From: Telmatactis stephensoni
Taxonomy: Eukaryota > Cnidaria > Anthozoa > Actiniaria > Isophelliidae
DNA: 64,000 nucleotides
NCBI GenBank assembly: GCA_029948255.1
Contig: JALIZF010001921.1
Coordinates: forward strand, 1-64,000
Reading direction: 5' to 3'
Positions within the stretch are counted from its first letter, which is position 1. The number at the start of each line of letters is the position of its first letter. The position numbers were made by a program, and so were the translations under genes. This document shows positions 23,675 to 34,600 of the stretch, one piece after another. The notes beneath the pieces were generated by a model. The model was given only the letters and a program-made list of their open reading frames with translations. It made no database searches and was not told where the DNA came from.

Positions 23675-24798
23675 GAACGAGCGCTCTGATTGGTCAATTC
23701 CGGTCACTTCAGAATTGTTTTGTTGTTTTGTTTTTTTTGGGAAGGGAATGAAGAAATTTGTGCACAAAAAGACGTGTAAATGTTAAATTTGGCATTCCAT
23801 TCTACAGCATGTGTATTTTCCACGGTCTGAAGACTTTCCTTAAGAAGGCTGTAGCGTTTTTCTGTGATTGTTGTGGATTTAGAGGATCGTGAACTTTGTA
23901 AGCCGTTGCTCGAAATGACGAAGAAACAAGATCAAAGACGACCGCCAACGATATTTTATGGCGATCCTACTCGTAAACTTTTATTCCTGAGGATATAATA
24001 TATAGCCTAAGCAACACAACAATTGTTGAGCGACATACTTTACACACCCATATCGAGATTCAGGGTACATGGCCGGAGAACGGCGTTTTGAAAAACTTTG
24101 GTTGGTGAATGAAGCACGTGCAAAATCAAAACTTCAAACTTTGTTGATTCGTATTTACAGAGGAAAAAAATCGCGACGGATAATAAGAAACTTTTCACAT
24201 TACTATAACAAGAATCATATGAGCTTATTATCATTATTTTTCCCAAAACTGAAGTCATATCCGTGTATTGAACCAAAAATGGGACAATTTACTCACCTGT
24301 AGTTTGCCGTAAATCAATCATAAGTTTGACAAAGTTTCAAAGACAATTATCCGAAAAAGTGCAAAAATCTTGTGTGTTTTTTATGAGATCTAGAATATAT
24401 CCTGCCTAAGCCACGTAGGACTGGCTGGTAATACTTACTGGGACTGAATGGGAGAGTTCTCACATTCAGGTAAGCTGAAAAATTTCGTGAAAGTTTTGAT
24501 AGTTGGAGTTTGTTAGTTCGTACGCGCCATGTCGCGTTAGTCGGCTTACAAAGTTCACGATCCTCTACATCCACAAAAATCACAGTAAAACACTTCAGCC
24601 TTCATAAGCAACGTCTCCAAACCATGGAAAATACACACGCTGTAGAACAGAATGCCATATTAAAAATTTACACGTCTATTTTTGCACAAATTTCTTCCTT
24701 CGCCTCCCAGAAATTAAACAACAACACATTCTGAAGTGACCGGAAGTGACCAATCAAAGCACTCGTTCTCAGTCCCCCAAACATTTGCCACAGACCAG
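23645..24798. mobile_element. Foldback element with ~280-bp terminal inverted repeats
   Basis: The ends read CTGGTCTGTGGCAAATGTTT and its complement; the arms (about 23645-23930 and 24535-24798) match at high identity around a central region of about 600 bases. The hexamer AAGTAC directly flanks both ends (23639-23644 and 24799-24804), a likely target-site duplication. No convincing transposase frame. The left end is inside the terminal exon of the ShKT protease gene. Confidence 0.85.
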
Positions 24799-24950
24799 AA
24801 GTACACTATCACTGTTATTACTTTGAATATTTTGTCTTTTGATATACACTACGTGGGCTTCAAATCATTGCAAGCGACAAAGTATGCAAAATAGTGAGAA
24901 AAAACATAGGTAAAACAACTGGGCAACTCCCGAAATTAGGCTTAACCCTA

Positions 24951-25061
24951 GTCCAGGCGCTGGGCCCTCCTTCGCCGCTCCTCTTTTTTATTTGGGCTTC
25001 CTTACACAGGAAGCCCAAATAAAAAAGAGGAGCGGCGAAGGAGGGCCCAGCGTCTGGACTA
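24951..25061. mobile_element. 111-bp near-perfect palindromic insertion
   Basis: Arms of about 52 bases pair with one mismatch around the 5-base loop TACAC at 25003-25007. An 11-base direct repeat, GCTTAACCCTA, lies at each side (24940-24950 and 25062-25072), as expected for insertion of a hairpin with target duplication. Confidence 0.8.
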
Positions 25062-25072
25062 GCTTAACCCTA

Positions 25073-25430
25073 AAGGACCCATTTCCGTAAAAGAACCAGA
25101 GTCTGAAATTCCCATAATTTTGTCTCTAAAAAGGTAAATGTATAGGCAATTGTTTAGGAGTTCCCTCGGAACACTTTGGCCTGACCGTTAACTGTGCACT
25201 GGACTTATTATTAACAAAAGCTTACATCAACAGGTCCAACCGGTTAGGCTATCAAGACCACAACCATATAACTGAAGACAAGTGATATTTGTAGTTTAGT
25301 CTGTCCAATTTCAAACGAATAATAAATAAAATGAAAATTTATGTGTTTGTTTTTTTCAGTCCGCATCTTTAGATGTCTGATTATTATTAGTGCTCATTCT
25401 GTTTGACATAGATTTTTGCTTGTTGAGAAA
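25073..25430 (+). other. Intergenic region; no gene seen
   Basis: AT-rich spacer after the ShKT protease gene. AATAAA hexamers near 25319-25327 could serve as poly(A) signals for a transcript reading through the foldback element. Nothing else recognised. Confidence 0.4.
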
Positions 25431-25582
25431 ATATATTTATATATAACGCGCGCTCTGATTGGCTGAAAACCCGTGTTTGATGAGAGTATCAAACACGTTC
25501 ACGTGTCAATTTGTTTTTTCGCCAGTGTTTTCTTTTTCTTATTTTCGTCTATTTGCGTGTTAGTTATTTTATAAAAGAAATT

Positions 25583-25760
25583 TTAAAAAATGGTTTCCCG
25601 TGTTTGATAGCCTGATCAAAACACGCGTGATGTTGGGAGAACACTCGAGAGCTGTCAAAGCACTCGCCTACGGCTCGTGCTTCCACTACGCTCTCTCGTG
25701 TTCTCCCAACATCACGCATGTTTTGATCAGGCTATCAAACACGGGAAACCGTTTTTTATT
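25583..25760. mobile_element. Foldback element with CACGAG/CGAGTG apex
   Basis: Inverted arms (25583-25652 and 25694-25760, reading GTTTCCCGTGTTTGATAGCC inward and its complement) surround an apex containing CACTCGCCTACGGCTCGTGC. A GCGCGCTCTGATTGGCTG word upstream at 25447-25465 recurs at the edge of the 35455-35745 element, so the full element may begin near 25437. Confidence 0.7.
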
Positions 25761-26380
25761 CCTTAAATTAGAAAGTCTTTGCCAAGCAGCATAAGCTAAT
25801 TCATGATTAAACCTAGCTCAAGAAATCCTGTCCACGTCTATTTATAGCTAATTACTCATGTTATAGACAATGAATCCCCAAAATTAATTATAGACAATAT
25901 CAGAATGGGTCCGTCTGTTTGGTTGACCAATCATAAAGCATATTGATCATTTCAATAAAAGATGTTTATAGAAAATATATGGGATTTCATAAAGGCTGTT
26001 TCTACTATCTATTCTGTATATGGTTACGTTTATTTACAGTCAATTACTCATCTTATGAGTTAGGACAGTCACGTCACCTGCAAATTCAGTAGCCGCCAAG
26101 AGAGAACGCGAGCGCAATTAATGTGCCAATACATTCATAAGCGGCGCAAACAAGAGACGAGAAATGACGAATTGCGCCAGGTGCTGCGTAGCTTCTTCCA
26201 ATCATAAATAGGTTCTGATTGAAGCAACCAATCACAAATAATATTGATTCTTCGGTAATTTTTGAAAAGATTGATAAAATCAATACATTAGCTAGAGTTG
26301 GAAATAAATTTTCATAAAAGTTGTGTGTACAAAGTTCTTAAGGTACTGTAACCTCGTTCAAAGCTCTTTCAACAACTAAC
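25761..26380 (+). other. Upstream region of the PAN-domain gene
   Basis: About 620 bases without an exon. No clear TATA box at the spacing used by the protease genes. Contains CCAATCA words and diverged repeat fragments only. Confidence 0.4.
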
Positions 26381-27620
26381 ATGAGTCGATTTAACTGTGT
26401 TTTGATCATCTTTTCTTCGGTGTTTTTGTATTTGGTTACTGATACTGGAGCTGAAGGTATGTTAGTAATTTAATACTTGAATACGTTTGTTTGCTCTGCG
26501 CAGACCATTTTAATTCGTCTTTCAGTTGCTCATTTTTTTAAAATATTATTATGAAGCACGTATATCTGTTAAGTTCAAACTTTTCAACTGAAATTATAAA
26601 AAGCTGGCATATTTTACCAATGAAAAGCCGGTGTTTTTACTCACCTGTTCAGGTTTTTCCCACTAATTTAATCGAGAAAGTACAGTATATAGTTTTATTA
26701 GCAAAACAACTCGACAAGAACAGAAACAAGACAGAAATAAAAACCGAGGAATTAAACGAGTCTGAGAAAGTTCCACTTGTCGTAAAGGCGCCGGAAAAAA
26801 ACAACAAATTTTGTAGCAAGACCACCAGTTATCGCTAAATACATCTACTTTTTTGACATTACGCGAATGTTGTTTTAATTAAGCATATTTGTAAGCTGTA
26901 AGTGGGCATATTCTAATATAATAGTTCCTTTTCTCGTTGTTAGTATTGTTGTATCGCTCACCTCCAGCTCAGAGAATAACTGGTGTTGAAATAGTCTAAA
27001 ACCTGCATGTAAACACTTTTTACCCGAGTTTCGCACCCATACAAATGGTTATGAGTTCCGTTCAGTTCTTTATTCCGCCTTGTTCATACATAATTAAATT
27101 AAACAAGTTATCACAATTATATATAAAAAATAAGAAAATATCATAGATAATTGTTAAGAATAGTGGACAAGTGCGTATTAGTCCGTTAACAATCTTAGTT
27201 TCCTGAGACTTTCTTTGAATTTCCTTAATCGTTTTCCAAAGCGCTGCCCACATATTGCGGAAAAACTGCAAAGCTACTGTTGCCATACTTTTTTCATTGA
27301 CTGGCAATGATACATGAAGCTGTAAACACTACATTTTTGTTGCCATCGCTCCGCAAAAAAACACAACAATATGGTTTTTATGCTGATCAAAATGTCCGTC
27401 ACCTCCCAAAAAGTACTACTATACCTCTAAGATGCATTCACCAGCTTTAGTTGGTGACACTTGATATTTTGTTCAAGAGTTTGTGTACAAATATTGAGCT
27501 TATCTACCCATAGACGCCAGTAACATATTTTTAGCGGCTTTACAGTTCGGTATTAGTTAGAGCCAGCACCTTGAAAAAAAACCTATTATTTTAGCCCATG
27601 CATTTAATTTTAGTTAATTT

Positions 27621-27653
<33 letters not shown>

Positions 27654-28496
27654 TTGTTGTGCTTGCTTGAGAGGCAGCCGTAGAGCACGCTATCTTACAA
27701 AAAGGACTGTCATGTTCGTATACTCCGAACAACAGTTTGTAGTTTCAATGTAATATTTACTAAACATGTTTCGGCAATACAATTTTACAAAATGACATTG
27801 AAACTAAGAACTGTTGTCCAAAGCATACGAATTGTAGTTTCACACTACTAAGACCATTTGGTAACATAGTACATGACTTTCATGTTACTACAAAGAACGT
27901 TTTGCTTCCACAGTACACAAAGAAATCAATACAGTTATTTTATTAGAGTGCTTACAATATATCCGTGAAAAAGGTAGCGAACTAAATTGTACTAAATAGC
28001 GCGAAATCCTTTGTTTTCTATTGTTAATGAGTGCAAATTAGTGCAATTTCTTACAAAGTTTTGCACGGATATATTGTAAGCGCACTCTATCGAAAACGTA
28101 GATCCATACATCAAAGAAAGAAAATACAACTAGAACTAGCACTTTTGCAAAGATAGTATACGGTCACATAAGTGCCTTTTTAGAATGACCGGTAGTGTAA
28201 GCGGGTCTGTAAGCCTGTTTATCGCGTAACCTTTCTTTGAATGCCTTCAAACAGATCAGTGCAAACCTAAATCCTCCGTTCGCCAAAGACATGGATTTTA
28301 CTTTGGTAACCACGTTACCCAGACCCTAACAACTGACCAAGAATCGACGTGTCGTATCAAATGTTTCCTGGTCGATTCGTGTAAGTCCTACAATTACTAT
28401 ACAAGTACAAGAAGATGTGAGCTCAACGACTCAGATGATCGTGAACACCAAGGCGACCTTGAAGAACGAAATGGCGTCGTATTCGTTGCTATAAAC
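26381..28496 (+). CDS. Secreted PAN/apple-domain protein (possibly 3'-incomplete model)
   Basis: Exon 1 (26381-26456) encodes a signal peptide (MSRFNCVLIIFSSVFLYLVT) ending in phase 1. Exon 2 (28255-28496) encodes a single PAN-like module of about 80 residues: an early Cys, HGFYFGN, a TCRIKCF pair, SCKSYNY and CELND, the usual order in PAN/apple domains, which bind proteins or carbohydrates in secreted and surface proteins. Exon 2 ends AAC|GTAAGT in phase 0. Two endings are possible: reading through to TGA at 28518-28520, or splicing to a tiny terminal exon at 29636 (acceptor TTTAG, four codons, then TAG at 29648-29650), which is followed by AATAAA at 29679-29684. Further exons cannot be excluded. 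Intron 1 holds two MITE-like elements. Confidence 0.7.
27712..27836. mobile_element. Short inverted-repeat element
   Basis: Arms TTCGTATACTCCGAACAACA and a complementary TGTTGTCCAAAGCATACGAA, with inner words GTTTCAATGTAAT/ATGACATTGAAAC, in the intron of the PAN-domain gene. About 125 bp, non-coding. Confidence 0.6.
27943..28090. mobile_element. MITE-like element with AGAGTG ends
   Basis: Ends TTAGAGTGCTTACAATATAT and its near complement, each followed inward by CCGTG or GCACGG. Same length class and end pattern as the elements at 3181 and 57964. Confidence 0.65.
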
Positions 28497-28520
28497 GTAA
28501 GTGATAATGATAATGGATGA

Positions 28521-31430
28521 TGCTGATGATGTTGCATACCAGTTGCATACCCAATTGTTTTGTTTTGTTTTTGTTTCGTTTTGTTTTGTTTTGTTTTTGG
28601 AAAGCAACGTAGCCACACATATCAGCACAAACGAACAAAAAGGTTTCCCCCCAAAAAAGGAATCACACATAAATTAAACTGATTTAAAGTCGTTCCGTTT
28701 ACTGTTTCCTTCACTGTTTCAGCTACGTCCAATTAATGTGGATTGATCAGAACACGCGCATGCGCATTATCTTTTTAAATAAGTATTAGGCCGGCCTTCC
28801 GCAAGAGAGTATAACTCTTTGGATTTCGTCTACACTGGCATCGCACTTTCTCTAAAACGAAAACGAAAACGATCAAAAAAGATGTTTTTAAATTTATCCG
28901 GTTTGTTGTGGACAAAGCCTTACAATGAAAATGATCAGCAAAGTCAGCAAATTAAGATTTATCCAATCCGACGTAGTTTAATTTTAGCACAAGAAATTTT
29001 ATGATCGTCCCCCACACTACCCTGCTGTTGAAATTATTTAGCCAACAGTTGAAGTTGGGCATTCATTCATGTTAGGAAACTACATATTCCTTCGTTAAAA
29101 AAGACTTCGCTCAAATGTTCTTCCAATTTTCAGGACAAACAATTGAAAGATAACTCAACTTGTTGTAAAAACAAACAAACCATCAAACAAACAAACAAAC
29201 AAAACAACAACAACAAAAAAAAAAAAAAAAAAAAAACCACATACACACACAAAAAAACCCAATCTATTTGTGATTTTAGTAATATGACAGTGTTCTCTCT
29301 GACAAACTGACATTATACATGTCTACCGCCATTGGTAATGCTGTCAAACTGCAATATCAATCTTTTAAGCGCAAATCAAAATTATTCATAAAACTAATTC
29401 GGATAACACCTGCAGTACCGTTCTGCGGCCCTGGTTATATATGAGATAGGTATACACCTATTTCAAGAAATGTCGGACAAGAAGTCCACGCGACAAATAG
29501 GTAGTCCAAAAACCCACTCAATTTTCGCCTTTGGACTCGAATTCTAAGTACAAATAGTATAAATATAATTTACAAGTCTACAAGTGATGTTCAAACTTCT
29601 TCTATTCACAAACTTTCTTCAATTGTTCACTTTAGATGCCAGCCGAGTAGCAGGCAGACACGATGGTCATTTATGTACAATAAACTGTACACAGGAAACC
29701 TAACTTTTCAGATCATTTCGAGTTCATGAAAATTAGCAAAGAGTGAACTGCGTCGATATATGGAGATACTGTGGCTGGATATTTGTAACACCGTATAAAA
29801 AGAGTAGTAAAGAAAAAATGACGAGTTAAGCTTTCATCATTTAGCCCTGAAGTCAATCTTTTAATACGTTGTTACAAAGCAAATCAAGACAGAACACAAC
29901 AGAAAGCAGTGGGGAGCAGGGCAGAGCAGAGCGAGCAGAGAGAGCAGAACTGAACAGAGAAGAGCCGAGCTGAGCCGTACCGGGCAGAGCAGAGCAGAAC
30001 ACATAGAACAGAACTGAGTAAAGCCGAGCCCAGTCGGGCAGAGCAGACTAGAATAGATTTGAATAGAATTGAATAGAGTAGTAAGGCCGAATACTGTTCA
30101 TTTACAAGATACCTCATTTTGTATTTAAATGTAGAAATAAACCTTCAGCACGGTGTCTGAGCGATGAAGGGATCACTTAAGTGAATGTGATGTAGAATTA
30201 ATGAAATAATAGTAATGAAATAAAACTTATGGGAAAAGATATTGCACGAGGAGGTACAGTCTGCCCTTTCTGTAGGTGTAGCAGTATGACTCGGTGACAT
30301 GTGGCCTTGATTTACTTATATATATTATAATGCACACTTTTAAGTTGTATCTTTGTAACATTTGTGATAGTCTGTATGGCAGATCTGTTTTAGATAATGA
30401 ACATTCACTTGGCAGGCTTGTGGCCATTAACGGCTGTGCATGCGATGTAGCTGGAAAACTGTCTGCATTTTGTGCTCACTGTTTCATGTAAGCCCCCATG
30501 AAATGTCTTGAAACAGTTCAAAGTATAGTCATTGCTTGGGGTTAGGGTAAGGTTTTGGGCTAGTAATAGGATCTTAGGTGAAATACTATACAATTTTGTA
30601 ATAGACGAGAACAACCTGTATATTATGTGTCGGCAGCCGGCTAGAGCGATAACACTAAAACCATGAAACAAGTACTAACTAAAAAGTACAAACAGTTCTA
30701 ATGAAACAATAGAACACAAAGGGTTTTGCTACTATTTGTCTCTATTTAGTTACTAAGTCAATCTTAGTTTTACACAATCTATGGAGTAGAAATACGAGGA
30801 TCATTAGTCATCAAAAGTGCTCTGAAAACGCCCTGAAGTCTGTAGTGAATCTTTCTGACATCCGAAGTACTTCTGACGTCCCGAGCCGACCATCCTCAAA
30901 TCAACTGACGAAAAAGTTGATTTAATGTGTGCTAAAAGCGCAATACCGTTGTGTTTGTAAGTCCCTGACGATGATTTTAAGTTAGAATCGAAACCAGTTC
31001 CTCGTATTTATAAACACAAGCAATCTTGGAAATGTTTTATTACAAAGGTTTGTAAATCACAGAAATAACGCTCGAATTTGCAGGACGGTTTGAAACGTTG
31101 CTCTTTGAAAACGTACTCTATTTTTATTTGACGCGTTTTGCCAATGAAGGCAGGGCTGGCCGACAGAGATTTATTCTCCAATAAAGCCTGTGGTGAGTTT
31201 GGTTTTGTCAGAGCCGTAGATTCAGATTTTGTCCTATGACGCAACAAATCAAGAACAGTTCAGAAGGCAGTTAAGAGGTGAACAAAGTGAGAACCGTTCA
31301 GAAGGCAGTCCTGACGCTGAGGTGTGAGCCGCGTCTTAGACTTTAAGTGCCGTTTATACGGAGAGGCTCGCGTCTTATATAAGTCGCATCTTAGGCAAGA
31401 CGCGCCTATTTTTCGCTGGTATAAAAAACC
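28521..31430. other. Repeat-rich spacer between the PAN-domain gene and URB2
   Basis: No supported gene beyond the possible terminal PAN exon at 29636-29650. Contains TTTTG-rich and poly-A tracts (28556-28600, 29215-29237) and an AGAGC/GAGCC-rich tract at 29890-30050. The 30290-30670 open frames on both strands overlap each other and look random. Confidence 0.5.
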
Positions 31431-31660
31431 CTTTTGACAATTCACGATCCATTAGGAGCCCCACCTATATACATCTTTATTCAAGCTTTTTTATTCAAGT
31501 AGAGCAGAACACAGCAGAACAGAAGACTAACAGAACAGAGTAAAGCCGAGCCGAGCCGAGCCGCGCAGAGTAGAGCAGAGCCGAGCCGAGCCGAGCCGAG
31601 TCTTTTGACAATTCACGATCCATTAGGAGCCCCACCTATATACATCTTTATTCAAGCTTT
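31431..31660. repeat. Duplicated 59-bp block around the URB2 3' end
   Basis: The 59-base block starting CTTTTGACAATTCACGATCC occurs at 31431-31489 and again at 31602-31660, separated by a spacer ending in a GAGCC-rich tract (31540-31601). The second copy includes the URB2 stop codon and its poly(A) signal; the first is a downstream relic of the same gene end. Confidence 0.9.
31647..31652 (-). terminator. URB2 poly(A) signal overlapping the stop codon
   Basis: On the minus strand the sequence reads TGAATAAA: the final A of the TGA stop (31652-31654) is the first A of AATAAA. If used, the 3' UTR would be only about 20-35 bases. A second copy of the hexamer lies in the duplicated block at 31476-31481. 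Confidence 0.55.
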
Positions 31661-34600
31661 GCCTTTGAATTTATAAAACTTCGTGTAGTCATCATTGAGT
31701 GAGCAAAAAAGCTGACGAGATCCTTTATCCAGAACTGCATGAAGAAGAGCTATTTCATGTTCTCCACACGAGTCAAGGAGACAGTAGATACCTGGTACTA
31801 GAACTTTCTGTGTGAGAAATACAAAAAATGTTAAAAAGAGAACAAAGTTAGGGAGAAATAAGAATGGTGGTGGAAATATGACGGAAAAAAGGATGACAGG
31901 TGTTAGTAACAGAGCCATAGCAAGCCTTGAAAAACTGGGGGGACAAAGTCACTATGCATCACGTGATGCATAATTAACATTTATTTCTTTATTAAATATC
32001 CTAAGAAAAACTGGGGAGGCATGCAACCCCCCTCCCCCCTCCCAAAGCCCCTGTGGGCGCTACGGCTCTGATTGCAAGTTTTGCATAAAAACCAGTCCCT
32101 CTCCTATTTGTTCATCCCTGCTAATTAATGATGAGTCCCTAAGAATGAAAGGCAGAGAAAGGGAACAAAAATGGGTGAAGAAGGAAAGAAGGGAGGTAGG
32201 AAAATGAAAGAGAAAGGAGGAGGATTTAAAAAAGGCAAATGAAAGTTGAATTTTTATATAGGTGTTTACCTTGATTTTGTCTTGTAGTAAGACTTGTTGT
32301 GTTTGGTAGATGTATTCAGCAATCATGTATGGGACGTACTAATTAACAAATTGAAGATGGTTTTGAGTTGTCTGTCCTCCTATTGACACACTCTTGACGT
32401 CATAAAATGTTCAAAACTCAAGTGGAATCACGAGCGCAGCGAGTGGTTTCACTGCAAAGTTTTGAACATTTTATGGCGTCAGGAGAGTGTCAATAAGAGG
32501 ACAGACAACAAAAAACCATCTTCAATTCGTTTTTTACAACAATTATTTGAGATAAAAGTTAAAAAACCCTTTTCAAACGGGGCAACAGAACGAGCGCGCG
32601 CGTCAGCAGTGTGTCTGTCCTCTTATTGACACACTCTAATCAACCAATCAGATCGCGAGATTAGTATCAAGTGTTGTAAAATAGATATTTGATAATTGTA
32701 ACTTAGTAATCTACTTTTTAGACATCTTTGTTTTATATATCAGTAAAATTATTTCAACCAATCAAAGCGAGTTTTTACAACACTTGATACTAATCTCGCG
32801 ATCTGATTGGTTGATTAGAGTGTGTCAATAAGAGGACAGACACACTGTTGACGCGTTTCAGCGCGCGCGCTCGTTCTGTTGCCCCGTTTGAAAAGGATTT
32901 TTTAACTTTTATCTCAAATAATTGTTGTAAAAAACGAATTGAAGATGGTTTTTCATTGTCTGTCCTCTTATTGACACACTCTTGACGCCATAAAATGTTC
33001 AAAACTTTGCAGTGAAACCACTCGCTGCGCTCGTGATTCCACTTGAGTTTTGAACATTTTATGACGTCAAGAGTGTGTCAATAAGAGGACAGACAACTCA
33101 AAACCATCTTCAATTTGTTAAATACACAATATTATATGACGTCATCTATGCGTCTGTACTCTAATGACACACGGCTCTGAACCAATTAGAACATGCTTAA
33201 TATACCAACATCATATAAAATGAATGAAAACATCAAACTCACCTTAGATAATGCAGCTTTATGCGAAGCTATCTCCTGGTACAATCTAAGAAGATTCAAA
33301 ATAGTAATAAATTGAAAATAGATGGTATTGAGTTGATAATCTTGATGACAATGGAAGGAGAGCAGGAGACAGACATGCGCGTTACGTGATGTGAACTGAA
33401 TTTACCATGCAATCCTTACTGGTCTCAGCTGAAGTTACTCAAAATAACTGAGAGCATGGGAACGCGCTCTAAAAATAGCCCTTTGCGGGACAACAGATCA
33501 AATCCGACTGCTGAAGGTTTTAATAAAGGCGCGCACGGACTGTCAGTCTCGTGGTTTCCTGCGTCATATCAGAACAAAACCCTTATTTAATCCGTCTACC
33601 AATTGTGTTCTCCACCCCAAGGCTCTTGTTCAATTTTGACAAGACATTTGTGATTGGCTAACCGTGAAAGTCATTCTAACAACATTTCTTATTGGATGTT
33701 TGTTCACCTTAACATGACGTAAGAGACAGGTAAATATACAACGGAAAGCAGTATTATATTAACCAATCACAAAAATTAGATCAAATCATTTTTCTTGTCG
33801 CTGTTATGTAGACGTACTAATACACAACATACATGATGATGATGACGATGATGATGACGATGATGACTGTTAAAAAATAAAATGACGAGGAAGAGTATAT
33901 ATTATAATTGGTTAGAAATCTTTACTGACCTCGACATTTTTTCAGCGAGGATAAGTTGAACGTCTTGATTTATTCTCTCGGATTTATCACTACAGTACTG
34001 GCACAGACTAATAAGCATGTCTGAATTGGGTTAAGTACCACATTAAAAACACTTTTTGTCTACGAGTCTGATGTGAGTAACAAACAAATAAACAGACAAA
34101 ACGGAATGGAAGATAGACTGACTGACTGACTGACTGACTGATTGACTGACTGACTGACTGACTGACTGACTGACTGACTGACTGACTGACTGACTGATTG
34201 GTTGACTGACTGGTTTACTGACGGACGGACGGACGGACGGACTGACTCACTGACGGACGGACTGACCGACTGACGGACTGACTGACTGTTAGAATGATTG
34301 ACTGACGGACTGACGTCTAGTCAACGAACCGACCGACTCGACCGACCGACCGAGTAGCTGACTGACTAGCAAGGATACTTTTTACAGATGTCACAAACAA
34401 GTGAATGGCTTTGTATACAGCTTCGCTTTGGTGGAATAGAACTGTGCTCAGTAGAGAGAACTGGGCTTGAAACAGCACAGGGAATCTGGATGAACAAACA
34501 AATTAGTATATGTAACAGCAGCAATACCAGCAACTACAATGGCACTTATAGGGCAATAAAACGAGAATCAAAATAATTAGATAATTAATTAGTAATTAGT

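Noticed and set aside
30535..30560. Telomere-like GGGTTAGGG
   Set aside because: Only one or two imperfect units; no array.
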